Shown: positions 34,859 through 47,859 of the stretch, one piece after another
How the letters are laid out: the number at the start of each line of letters is the position of its first letter
Numbering within the stretch: position 1 is the stretch's first letter
NCBI GenBank assembly: GCA_904066235.2
Contig: CAJFCV020000002.1
Span: forward strand, 6,634,001-6,698,000
DNA: 64,000 nucleotides
Origin: Bursaphelenchus xylophilus
Taxonomy: Eukaryota; Nematoda; Chromadorea; Rhabditida; Aphelenchoididae
Direction: 5' to 3'
Notes under the pieces: generated by a model
Told to the model about the DNA's origin: nothing
The model's database searches: none
The model's input: only the letters and a program-made list of their open reading frames with translations
Translations under genes and position numbers: made by a program

Positions 34859-36158
34859 CAGGGTGCGCCAAAAAAAATGGACAGAAATAAAAACGGTTGT
34901 GTCTCGCCACGAAAACCGTAACGAGTACGGAAAAAGGGGCGATTACGACCGCAAAGGACCCATTTGCAAACCCTTTAAATCTCTTTTTTCCTTTACCACC
35001 AGTTTTTGCAACATGGACGAAAAACCAAAGAGGTACCTAGTTGTGCCTTTATTTTCTATAGAATTTTCTCGGAAGAAAATAGTTTGACGTTGCGGTTCTC
35101 TCGGTACAACTGTAACCCGAGCTTCGGATAAGTTCGAGGATGTTGATAGCGTCCAGAAGTTTGCTAGGGAGTGATAAGCCCAGGACAGAAAAAACTCCGG
35201 CTCGGAAGAAGAGCATCGGAAGTCGGAGTGACCCAGATCCTTGCAGATCTTTGGAACGAATGGCTTCTGAATTGAATATCTCGGAGTTGTCGGTCAGAAG
35301 AATTGCAAAAACCGACATGAGGTGTTCCTCATATTTTATTCTACGCGTGCCATGCGTTGATTCTACAGAAAAATGCAAGGCGCGGCTCCAGTGCGTCCAA
35401 AACTTGAGAACAGAAGCCCCTGACACGGTCGTTTTCACGGGTATCCACCGTTTCCGCTTTGAGCCCTCGGCTCTCCGCCGAAAACGCAGGTTTAAGCTTG
35501 AAACTTTTTGACGCTATAGAAGAGACATAGATTTATTCAGAAGAGGCTGTTTGAGCCAATTGGAGTTAACGGCGGCTTTGCAGCGTAACTTTTGATAAAA
35601 TCATTCATTTTTTGTCCAAAATTTTGAAATTTTGTCACTACCTCGAAGCATGATGATGTCGGAAAGATAAAAATCGGTGTGTTTAGTACGTACTCGGTCG
35701 GGTAACAACCCAAAGCTTAACAGTTATCCAAAGCCTAATCAGTTTCTCACTACAAATTTTTTTCTGGTTTTCGAAGTTTTGAGTTTTATTTTTTTACCTC
35801 AGCAACGCAAGTTTGGATGTCCGCGGCATTGAAATGGAAAGTTACTATTACTATTCCTTTGCATATCTGATAGTACTCGTCTTAACGTATTCGGCAACTT
35901 TTATTTGAAGTTTTGGTTACGGCTCAAAAAATATTTATGCCTGATTTCCCAAAGGACCCATTTTCGAGAATTGTGATCGGGACATGGTCAACTTGAACCT
36001 TCGAGAAAAAAAGTTGCAGTAAAGTTATACCTCCATTCTTAACGTGAATATACTGTTTGAACATCGCTATTTATTGGACCAAAACGTTTCCTCAAATAAT
36101 CTACCCAAGAGCCAGATATCTGCAAAAAATTTTTGTCCATTTTTTTTGGCGCACCCTG
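34859..36158 (+). mobile_element. Degenerate mariner-like transposon, 1.3 kb
   Basis: Inverted ends of about 25 bp starting CAGGGTGCGCC, with TA on each side (34857-34858 and 36159-36160). The length fits Tc1/mariner. The internal transposase is broken (see 35140-35511). Confidence 0.88.
35140..35511 (+). pseudogene. Transposase remnant of mariner-like element
   Basis: The frame contains DPCRSLERMASELNISELSV followed by RRIAKTDM, resembling the second helix-turn-helix of nematode mariner-type transposases, and later VVFTGIHRF where active copies have an Asp-Glu (first catalytic Asp). Upstream and downstream catalytic parts are missing or frameshifted. Clearly dead. Confidence 0.7.
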
Positions 36159-37557
36159 TATAGTTGCGCAATCCGGCTTGCATTAAAAAATGTAGTCCAA
36201 GGATGGTTAAGAAGTTATGCTAATTTAAAATTTCTAGAAATTGTTAAATAAATTCCTATTATTTTCATTCACTGCAAAGCCCAAAATTTAGGGGCATTTT
36301 ATAACAATGGGTATACTTCATAGCTTAGACGTATTTTACAATTTTGATTCTGCCTTTACGTCTTGTATTTTTCTGGCTAAAGAGTTTACCGTTACTCTAT
36401 TCTGGAATTGTCATTATTCCGACGTTCTGTTGCAGTTAAGGGATTATCACGGTGCGGACATCAACCACCTAGATGACATTTCTGTTGTCGTCTATTTCCC
36501 ATACGGCCGCGCATTGTCAAGTTGTAAAATTTGTTTGAAGATGCCGCGCGAGGGATTGACGCGTTCAGAACAAACAGGCGATTGAAGGAAGGAGAAGGTC
36601 AACTGAGGCCAGTGTCCACTCGGTCTCGCGCTCTCGGTCATTATGTTCACAATAGCGAGTTGCTCATTTGCCTGCCGTTCGAATGGCCTTGAGAGTGACG
36701 GAGTTTTGACTGCTTGTCGTCTCCCCTACCTTACCTTCCTCGGCTACCCTTTTTTCCAAAGCTTTCTCCTTTCTTGGAGCTTTCGCATATTCCGGAAGGG
36801 GCGATTCCAAAGGACGATCGCGTCCATTTCGGCGTTCTAACTGTGACTTTGGCAAGGGCTGTGGTCAGGCTTTAAATTCGTTGATTTAAAATTACTACTG
36901 ATCATAGATAGTGCAATGGCAATTTATTTTTTCGTCATCATAAATGGTCAGATATCTTTGTTGATTTCTTTGTAGTTACTTGGTTTTTTAACGGCTCATG
37001 TTGTATTTTCACTTTCGCTAACTTTCTCCCTTCCTTCCGTTTTAATCCCGATCCAATCAGTCTGTAATTACGTCGCGATCAGGGCGACGTAATCCAAATC
37101 TTGAGCGACTTCTGAGTCATCGGCCTTGGCTCTATTATCGCGCGCAAATCTTTCCTAAACACCTGAAAGTCAGCGCTAAAAGAGGCCTCTTTTAGCGATG
37201 CCCTCTTTTCTGCACTGCTGGAGACGGAATCCGCGGAATCTGGAGAAGAAACGCGAGCCCTCCTGTTTTTGAATGCGTGATGTCGATGCGATTATTTATG
37301 ACTGTTTATTCTTACACCCTCCTTTATTTTCAGGTATTATGCACAACTTTCCTGTGCCGCCGTTAAGGTCGAGCAGTGTAAATGAGGATGGGAGAGTAAG
37401 GATTACTGTATTTAAAGGTTATAATTTTTTGAGGCATTATTTTTGACTGAAAACATCGTCTGGTAATATATCTGCAAAGTTGGGCTGAGAAATGTGGGAA
37501 CGGGGTTGATGCCAGCCTGCAAATTAACCTACTTTCCGGCCCATAAACCTCAAAATA
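36159..37557. other. Intergenic / 5' region of the four-span protein gene
   Basis: A TTTTCAG acceptor-like site at 37328-37334 with an ATG frame of 19 codons up to a GTAAGG donor (37397) may be an untranslated or alternative first exon. It does not join in frame to 37558. Frames at 36307-36585 and 36643-36840 are not supported. Confidence 0.45.
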
Positions 37558-39022
37558 ATGCTCCGAAACTTGCAGAAATGGCGAGAACCAATCGGAGTGA
37601 TCCTGGCTGTTCTCCTGGGCGCAGCCGTTCTTTTCTCTGTAATTTGTCTATTCGTTTATGCCAGAAGGGATTCGAATTTGTATGAAGAATTGGTGGATTA
37701 TTTGGATAAAACCGTTAGCATCAGCAAAATTAACTTTAATCCCGCGTTGGGAACATACGAAATTAAAGATCGTGAAGTTCAGACATTGTCAGAATCTAGA
37801 AAGGTAAGAGCCACCAATCCCATATGACAATCTCCTTTCAGTATAAAACATTGATCTACCTCTTCTTGGGTTGTGATGCGGCTACTTTGTTCTTTGTTAG
37901 CGTCTCCATTATGTTGTTCTATACAGCGGATGTAGAGAAAGGGACCCTTCATTTTGTGTTTTGGTTGTTTTTGATAGTTGGATGCGTTTATTCGATCCTG
38001 GAGGCCTCTGCCTTCAGTTTCTTTCTGTTTCCATTCAGTGCCAAACTTCCAAATGCGACCGAAGCCTTGTTAGATCATGCTGTTCCCCACAATCCAGGAG
38101 GTCTGCTGCAGATGGAACATCGCCTTGGATGCACTTTTGAGCAGAATCTTTATCAGACGTTCCAAAGGAAACAGAATCCCAGGGTAAGTTACAGCAAGAA
38201 TGGTTGAATGGGACTCCGTAAAATTCAGCTTTAATGAATACCTATTTCAGAACACCTGTGATCCAGCTGTTGTCTCCACCTTCATTCCACAACCGCTGCT
38301 TGTTTCTTTTGTTATTCTTCGAGTAGCAGCTCTCCTTACATTCATCATCTTGGCTGCGTGTAGAAGACCAATTGGAGAACCCGTAGCAAATCTGATCAAC
38401 AAAACGAAACCGAAAGAAGGATACAAGGCCAAGTGAGTCTGCTGAAGAACTGCTACACTCGATCTCATACAAAAATTATATTTTTTGCTCTAGGTACATC
38501 AAAAACAAAAAGTCATCGTCAAAGATCGATAGCCTTCACACGCCGAAATCGACAACTTTTGGAACAGGAAAGCTGTAAGTGAATTTATTATCTCTTTGTA
38601 TACTTTACAGAACTCCACAGATCTCATCTCCGGTCTCAAATACGTCTGTTGTTGACCACAACATCAGGTATACAAAAGCTACCTCTTCTTTGCTTGCTAA
38701 TCTTTTCTATCGCTGCTTTCCCTACAATATGCATATAACACGCTTATCCGCTGATCCGTTTGCTAAAGCGTTGCTTTAATCTTTCATTTTTTGTATAATT
38801 TGAACCTTTTTAGCTATAATAATGCGGCTTACTTTGCGGTAGCCCATGCTACAGTTCCAATTGGGTCTTCAAGGAGTAGCGATATTTCCAAAAGCGACGC
38901 CGGTGATCTCTACAAAACGTAGGTTCTCATTTTCCCACGTGTTTATCCAATATTTTCAATGGAATCGTTTTTTTTTCAGAGGAAGTATCCATACTCAAAA
39001 CAGTCTAGTTTCCGAAGTCTGA
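37558..39022 (+). CDS. Four-span (tetraspan-type) membrane protein
   Basis: Seven exons: 37558-37803, 37842-38183, 38251-38432, 38494-38574, 38611-38667, 38814-38918 and 38980-39022; 351 residues. Hydrophobic spans are at about residues 12-34, 87-107, 117-142 and 210-231. The larger extracellular loop, between spans 3 and 4, has two cysteines (LGC and NTC). A Ser/Thr/Lys-rich cytoplasmic tail of about 115 residues follows. No CCG motif of true tetraspanins is present, so it may belong to another four-helix class. An in-frame stop just upstream supports the ATG used. Confidence 0.8.
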
Positions 39023-39134
39023 TCCTCGGAGCTTGATTCTCGCCGCCCATTCAACTTCAGGGATTTTTGTATGTAAACGTTATATTGTAATACTTGTTTG
39101 TTTATGCTCAAACTTTGAATAAATTTATCAAAAG

Positions 39135-39896
39135 TTATCCGTAGCGACCTCTGAATCGGCTATAATAACTTCCTCGACTCCCGTATCTCTGAGCTCCGAA
39201 GGCGCCGCGATAAGCAGCGGATCCATTCAGAATAAGACCATCGGATTTACTGCCACACATATAGCTGAAGAACACATTCTTCAGGGACGGATCTAAAAAT
39301 CATAACGTGATTAGAAAGGACGCATTTCAACCCATATCATTGATTTCTGGAACTTGACATTTCGTTACATTGAGCAGATTTCTTCATGAAAAACTTACTT
39401 TCGACCAGCAACATGATCTGGGGGAAAACTTCTCTCAAATTGTCTTTCACCTCAGGTTTTTCGTAGTCGTAGATGGTTCTGATGGTATTTCCTCCCTTTC
39501 TGATGATAGTAGCAGCCTTGTCAATGAATTCGTGGGTAGTGTTGGGCAGAGAATCAATACCATCTCCAACTTTCTCGTGAAATAATTCGATTAAATTATC
39601 CAGAAGGTAGGTGATCCGGGGACTTTCTTCTTTCATCACATCTTGCAATTTCACAATAGAACGAAACTCCGGCCATCGAAGCGCGATGTTCTTCAATGCC
39701 TGGATAGGAAATTATTTATTTGTCTTTTAGATAAAGATACCTTCAAGTCCTGAACACTCAGTTTGTCCAGTTCCTCTACCATTTTCTTGGGCATTTCATT
39801 CCTGATTCCATCCGGAATCAGATCCGTAATCCGTTGATACTCGATAGCTGCAAATACCAGGAGTACAGTAGCCAGGCACAACGACTTCCTGAGCAT
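39135..39896 (-). CDS. FAR-like (fatty acid/retinol-binding) secreted protein with Gly/Tyr/Arg-rich tail
   Basis: Three exons: 39741-39896, 39399-39699 and 39135-39292; 204 residues. Signal peptide MLRKSLCLATVLLVFAAIEY. The body is helical with FAR landmarks: LIPDGIRNEMP, LSVQDLKALKNIA, a central amphipathic helix, and DNLREVFPQIMLLVE, matching the FPKIT-type segment of nematode FAR proteins. FAR proteins are extracellular lipid carriers unique to nematodes. The last exon adds about 50 residues ending in GSRGSYYSRFRGRYG, unusual for the family. An alternative start 10 codons upstream (39926) would weaken the signal peptide. The match is by pattern, not by search. Confidence 0.65.
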
Positions 39897-40589
39897 GACT
39901 TTACACGAAAAATTTTGAAATGCCAACTGGTTTTAATGTAGATTCATGATTGTCGTTTGATCAAATACGGGGATAACTAACAACGTGAACTCTCTCAGAA
40001 TGTTTATTTTATCCCAGTTGAACACATTGAACAATGTCCTCCGGTCCGACCAAACATGACCTCCACTGCGCCCTTGAAAAAAATTTGTTGATGATGTCAT
40101 AGGGATGTAACCTTTTTTAATTCTCATAGTATGCAAAAAGCAAAGAGTTGAAGAAGTGCCAATCAAAAATTTCACGGGTCTTTTCGTCGGACCTGTGGTA
40201 ACTTGCCCTGTCAATTACATCATCACAATTGTTTACAATAACATGGAAGCGTAGTTTATACGAACAAGGTATTCACTACTGAAGAGAGGTTCAAGTTCAC
40301 GAACTCATCAAATCTAACAATAAGTTCAAATTTTTGACCTTTTCAGTTCAAAATCGATCGAAGTTCAAATGCCATGTGATTTATTGACGTGAATTTGGAA
40401 ATTTTCATTCTGTGAAAAACGTCATAACCGGTTTTTTTTTGATGTCGAGAAATTCTTGCCTGGAATCATCTGGGGAAGAAAAGAAATTTTTTTGGTCGCC
40501 TTGATGTAATCTTGAAATGTTTTCGAGTGATTTTTTCTCGAATTTCGCTATTCTTATGAGAATTCTCGGAAAATCCGAATTTTCTTTAA
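39897..40589. other. Intergenic, no gene seen
   Basis: Upstream of the FAR-like gene; AT-rich, with no convincing coding frame. Confidence 0.5.
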
Positions 40590-41160
40590 CAAGGAAAGTA
40601 CTTCTATGGGGTGTGGAATTACCGGTCGAGATATATATCAAAAAATTCGCAAAAATTTTCTGATTCAGAACATATATAAATTAGCTGCCTAATTTTGGTC
40701 TATCAGCGAGTTTTTTCAATAAATCTTTTTCTCGAGGAAAAAAATCTGCGGCAACAAAAGCGCGCTCGGTCTCTTCCTTCGGAAGAGAGCGGTGTGGCCG
40801 AGTGGTTAGAGCGCTGGGTTGGAAATCCGAGGGAAACGGGTTCGGTTCTTTTTGCCACATTAGAACCCATTTTTTACGTTGGAACTACTTTTAAGGTGTA
40901 GTTGTAATCCAATTTGATATTTTAAGGCTTGTCAAGGCTTCAGAATTTAGTTTAGCACAAAACAAAATTTTTTTATTGGTAAAAACACGGTCAAAAAGAC
41001 ACTTGCATGGTGTCGCGAGAAAACTTCTGAGGACAAAAACATGTCATTAAACCAAAATTAGGCAGCTAATTTATATATATTCTGAATCAGAAAATTTTTG
41101 CGAATTTTTTGATATATATCTCGACCGGTAATTCCACACCCCATAGAAGTACTTTCCTTG
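40590..41160. mobile_element. Palindromic element 2, 571 bp, with tRNA-like insert
   Basis: Arms 40590-40699 and 41051-41160 are 110 bp each, with one mismatch seen. The ends read CAAGGAAAGTAC and TAA lies on both sides (40587-40589 and 41161-41163). The ends and duplication match element 1. The 351-bp centre holds a tRNA-Ser-like sequence. Confidence 0.9.
40789..40860 (+). tRNA. Degenerate tRNA-Ser-like sequence (probable pseudogene)
   Basis: GTGGCCGAGTGGTTAGAGCG is a good D-arm/A-box and TTGGAAA is an anticodon loop with GGA (serine). The anticodon stem is mispaired, the T-arm (GGGTTCGGTTC) is imperfect and no 3' acceptor strand pairs with the 5' end. Probably a tRNA-derived relic carried by the element, not a working tRNA. 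Confidence 0.55.
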
Positions 41161-41387
41161 TAAAACCGGGACGGGCCTGAAAATAAAAGCCCGGGGCCGG
41201 GACTTAAAATTAGACGGCCCGGGACGGAAAATTTTGGAAAGCCCGGCCTAGAGCCATGCCTAAGGGGTAACCTGTCAAAACAAGAAGAACCCCTTTACCG
41301 TTTTCCCGCTCAAAGATTCCCATTGCTCTTATCACAAACTCCGCGATCCCTTTCCATAATGTTTATTTTAAAGCAGCTGAGATTCAT

Positions 41388-41945
41388 TTAGACTCGATTT
41401 CCGTCAGTCTTTTCATCAAAATTGATCGAAATACTGTTAATACAATACCTTTCTCCAGTTTCTGGGACGGGGTCATCGAAAACATGTCCAAGATGGGAAT
41501 GGCACTGTTTGCACTTGACTTCAGTCCTATTCAAACCAAAGCGAGTGTCTGGAATACGGAGAATATTCTTGTCTTCATCGATCGATTCACTAAAGGAAGG
41601 CCATCCACATCCCGCCCAGTATTTGGTGTCCGATCTAAAACGAATGGATAACTTTTGAAGAATAAGATCAGCTCAAATTTAAAGTTTTAATGCTTACACA
41701 AAAAGATCAGCTCCGCAACATCTGCATGAATACTTGCCAGGAGCAAAATGTTTAGTTAGAATGCCGCTGAAAGAGGGTTCAGTCCCTGCTTGACGACACA
41801 CAAAAAACTCTTCAGGGGTCAAAACCTTCTTCCATTCTTCGTCCGGGACGTCTGCAGGGTTGGGGTAAACTTCCAAAAGCTTCTTGACCGCCGCTTCCTT
41901 GGAAGTGACGGGAGTTTTGGGCAAGCGGGATTCGTCGGCAACCAT
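41388..41945 (-). CDS. msrB: Methionine-R-sulfoxide reductase B
   Basis: Two exons, 41698-41945 and 41388-41634, with a 63-nt intron; 164 residues. Reduces the R epimer of methionine sulfoxide in proteins, using thioredoxin. Zinc ligands come from CRCCG (residues 74-77) and CKQCH (124-127). CGWPSF and HLGHVFDD are hallmark motifs, and Cys147 in RYCINSISINF is the catalytic residue (a cysteine form, not selenocysteine). There is no clear targeting signal, so it is probably cytosolic. It lies 329 nt downstream of the CDK10-like gene on the same strand. Confidence 0.95.
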
Positions 41946-42274
41946 AGCGTTAAAGAAAACGACAACTTATCCGCCCCACCATCAGACGGTTTATGTACTA
42001 GACAGTTGCATCAGATTTTCGGAGGTTCCACCCCTTTCTTATCAACTTACGATTGATAATTCCCCTTTTCACGTGTCCTTTTGGAGCGATACGATGAAAC
42101 TGATGCAATTTCTGGCAAGAAAACGTAAAAACAAGATCTCTGGTCGGGAGGTTCCCATCTTCTTTTCAGCGACGTCAACAGAAAAAAACCCGTAAGAAAA
42201 ATAATGAAAAATAGTTTTTTCGAGATCTCGGCGATTAGAAGTGATGTCAGTTTCTTCCATGATGTCACCTCATC

Positions 42275-43663
42275 TCATCGAGTTCTCCGCCCTTTCAAAA
42301 GACTTCTCAAAGTCGGCATTAATTCTGGACTACAAGGCAACGGTGAAGTGTCAAAGTAGTTGTGCAAAATACATTCTGCAGCGGTTGCTCGTTTCTTGGG
42401 ATCATAGGCAAACAATTTATATAAAAGATCAAGGCATTGATCTCCGTAAGTTCCAAAATGTCTCTTGAGATTGTTATACGGCTGCTCAACAAATTTGAAG
42501 CCCTGCGGGAGTTTTAGCCTGCTCATACCAGGCCATATTTGCTCATTGGGAGTGCCGAACATAGCAATGATTTTAGTTATCTAAAAAATTAAAACAACAG
42601 GTAACAACTCACCTGTTCGATCTCGGATTCTCCAGGAAGGAACGGTTTGTGCAAAAGAAGTTCCGCCATTATACAGCCACATGCCCACATGTCAACGCCT
42701 GTGCTATGGAACTCACTGTTCAGAAGCAATTCAGGGGCTCGATACCACAGAGTTACAACTTGGTTAGTCATGGCAACAGGTGGGTCGCCGAAAAGACGGG
42801 CCAAACCAAAGTCAGCTACCTTCAGGATCCCTTGGCCAGTTATGAGAATGTTAGACAACTAAAAATAAAAATTAACCCATCAAAACACACCTTAATATCT
42901 CTGTGAATGAAATGATTGGCATGAAGATATTCCAAGGCCTCAAATAATTGAAGAAGAAGACATTTCGTCTGAGATTCGGTGAATGGAAAACTCATCTTGT
43001 TCAACATAAATGCCAAGTCCTGCAAGTACACAATCAAGACTAGTAAAATCATAGGCCTACCATGTCACAGTATTCCATTACCAAGAATATTTTCCGACTT
43101 CTTTTCCCCACAGCCACATCAAATAGCTTGACAATGTTATCATGTTTGACCGATTTCAAAGCGAATATCTCTCTGATCACCGATATGTTAACCTCCTCGT
43201 TCGGACTTAATCGTAATTTCTTCAGAGCAAACTGAAACAATATATAATTATTTATACGGCGGGTAATTACAAAAAGATTTTAGGTACAGTTGTTACTATC
43301 CGACATTCAATTGAAAAATAACCACGTGCAAACATGAAACCACACATAAATGGAAGATTCTTCATCTGCAAAACAAATGTAGAATGCCCTTTTTGTTTTC
43401 CAATGTCAGCATGAAGTATTCTTACCTCCTTTCCTGTTTTGATTTCCCTTCCTTTCCATACAATCCCATATGATCCTTCTCCGCATAGATCGACCTTTTC
43501 AAACTCATCTACGTTCCTGCAACTTCCATATCCAATCTTTTCCTGAAATCTGAATTTAAGTACTTTGCTGTCTAAAGGCCATCAGTAACGTCTCGTAACT
43601 CACTTCAGGTATTCTTACGGTATTCAGCGTGGCGAAAGAACTGAAAACCAACGTGTTGTCCAT
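42275..43663 (-). CDS. CDK10: Cyclin-dependent kinase, CDK10-like
   Basis: Six exons: 43604-43663, 43426-43542, 43061-43231, 42891-43019, 42613-42858 and 42275-42580; 342 residues. Before the kinase domain, [10 protein letters not shown] matches the CDK10 signature. The Gly loop is CGEGSYG, Lys63 lies in FALKK, HRDIK holds the catalytic Asp157, and DFGLARLFG and VTLWYRAPE are intact, with Thr190 in the activation loop. The C-terminal part ([28 protein letters not shown]) is distinctive of CDK10. The cyclin-binding helix ([11 protein letters not shown]) departs from the usual PITSLRE. CDK10 partners cyclin M in other animals. Confidence 0.9.
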
Positions 43664-44111
43664 GTTCCCTATTGTTTAATGACTTGTTTGATCTAGAACA
43701 CTTAATATGTTCTGGTTCTCTATAAATCTCAACGAACACGAGGACTTGATCGCCTGGCCTTCGCGAAAATTTTATTATTGAAAAATACGAATAAAACGTT
43801 ATGCCAGAAATATGGCCAATTATGTTTTTGTGACAGGACTCAAAACGGCCAAGTGTGAAAATCGAAAAAATGTCGAGAATCTCGACAGATTTTTCATAAC
43901 CCGGTTCGAACACGTCAGGGATTTAAATCGTGCCTTAGACGCGGACTAAAAAACCTTGTTCAGGGGAGAGAACGAGTAAAGAGCCGCATGGAAAAATAGC
44001 CTCCAAACTCTGTTTTTCAAAACTAAAAAGTATCGAAATTCTTTATTTTTAAACAGCTTTTCGTGAACTCTGGTCAGATGGACATGATTTTGCTAATCTC
44101 TGTATTTTCAG
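43664..44111. promoter_or_regulatory. Divergent intergenic region, CDK10-like / P5C dehydrogenase
   Basis: The 448 bp between two divergently read genes must hold both upstream regions. The alh-6-type ATG is preceded directly by TATTTTCAG, as for a trans-splice or 5' UTR intron acceptor. No TATA box is obvious. Confidence 0.5.
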
Positions 44112-46183
<2,072 letters not shown>

Positions 46184-46449
46184 ATTTGCTTTATTTTAGG
46201 TCATATTGATCTTATTGTATTATTCAAGAACGTGGCCTTTATTTAAGGCTGTATTAGTGAATAGTGTATATTTTGTTAGGCTAAATGAGTAATTCGTTAC
46301 TCCGAAATAACCGGTTATACCTGAAATTTGAATAAACTCGAGGGTGATTTTTCATGTGGTTGTCTTATGAATTCAAGAGAAGTTAATGTCCTTTGTAATA
46401 TCCATAAAAAGAAAGTTCAGCTTTGTATATAAAATGTTTAGACTTAATA

Positions 46450-47501
46450 ATGGAGGAGGTAGACTGGACTGAATGTTCGTATGAAGGTATGAGCTAAACA
46501 TCTTGTCGAATTTGTTTTCAGAAGCAAGAGCAGTTCTCAAGAAGTGGAGGGAAGATCATGAACGAAGGTCTGAGGAAACAGTTGAGATCTGGGAGCATAT
46601 CCTTTCTTCTTACTACAATTCTTTGGGCGATGAACTTTGGGCCATCTTGGAGCAGGTAGCCATAGCTGCTTTGGATTCGAATCGACAAGATCTTGCACTG
46701 GAATGTCTTCAGACATTGAATAAACAGTTCCCGAATAGTGCCAGAGTCACCAAGCTACAGGCGTTGAGATTAGAATCCCTTGGAAAATACGAAGATGCTA
46801 CATATCTTTATGACAGTCTCTTGCGGCTCGATGAAACTAATTTGGTAGGTGTTCAAAAGGGCATGGTGATGCATTGACGATATCATGCAGACAATTTTCG
46901 TCTTTAGAGTCTTCGAAAGCGTAAAATAGCCATCGAAGTAGCACAAGGAAATAAGATTGAGGCTATTAAGATGCTGGATGAATATCTGCACTCTTTTGTC
47001 AATGATTCCGAAGCATGGGCCGAACTTGGAGAGCTATATCTTCAAGAAACTGATCTCCTCAGGGCAATCTTTTGTTTCGAAGAAGTTTTGTTGGCATCTG
47101 TGAGTTTATTTGTATTTTTTTTTTGATACCCCTTTGTTTTAGCCGAACAATAGCGCCTTATATTGTCGATTGGGTGAGCTGAGATATACACTGGCTGGTC
47201 AGGATAACCTTGAGATCTCCAGAAATTATTTTGAAAAGTCCGTGAAACTAAATCTGAATGCCCGATCTCTTTATGGTTTAATTTTGGTAAGTTTTTTTTT
47301 CTTTATGATTACCTTAAATTTCAATTTTAGACTTGCAATTCCTTATTAAGCAAAGCTACTGGCCAAAAACGTCGGGAGATTGTTCTATCAGGGCAGACTG
47401 CAATCGAGAAGTTGATCAATTTATACCAAGAGAAAGGCGAGAATCAGAACTCTTCAAGATGTATCAAAGTCATAGAGTCTTTCAAGACCCAGTTCAACTA
47501 A
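46450..47501 (+). CDS. emc-2: ER membrane protein complex subunit 2 (EMC2)
   Basis: Five exons: 46450-46486, 46522-46844, 46908-47099, 47143-47286 and 47331-47501; 288 residues. A soluble TPR protein on the cytosolic side of the ER membrane complex, which inserts membrane proteins. Helical pairs follow the TPR spacing. LRLDETNLSLRKRKIA, a region with AIKMLDEYLHSFVNDSEAW and LYLQETDLLRAIFCFEEVLL match the EMC2 core. It starts 266 nt after the alh-6-type stop on the same strand. Confidence 0.92.
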
Positions 47502-47859
47502 AACTTACTGTAACTTTTAGCAAGATCTGTTTTTTAAAATTATCCAACTAATTGGCTAGTTGTTAATAAATTGAAATTCTGTCGTTCTGTCTTTTAATCT
47601 GTCTAATTTTTTCTTTAATTATTTTTTATATTGTAATGTTTGAACTACGTCATAAACTGTGAAAGTCGGAAAAACATTATGCAAAAATTGTGGTATAAAT
47701 AGTGTTTTGGCGGTGGATCTTCATTCATTCACGTAGGTATAGAGCACTATCCGGTCGTTCTTTTTGGGGTGTTGGTCTGATTTGTCAGAAGAATTTAAGA
47801 CCTAATAGGATAAGAGGCATCCCTTTACTTCCGTTTGTTTCTGTTCTTGTCATCAAACT

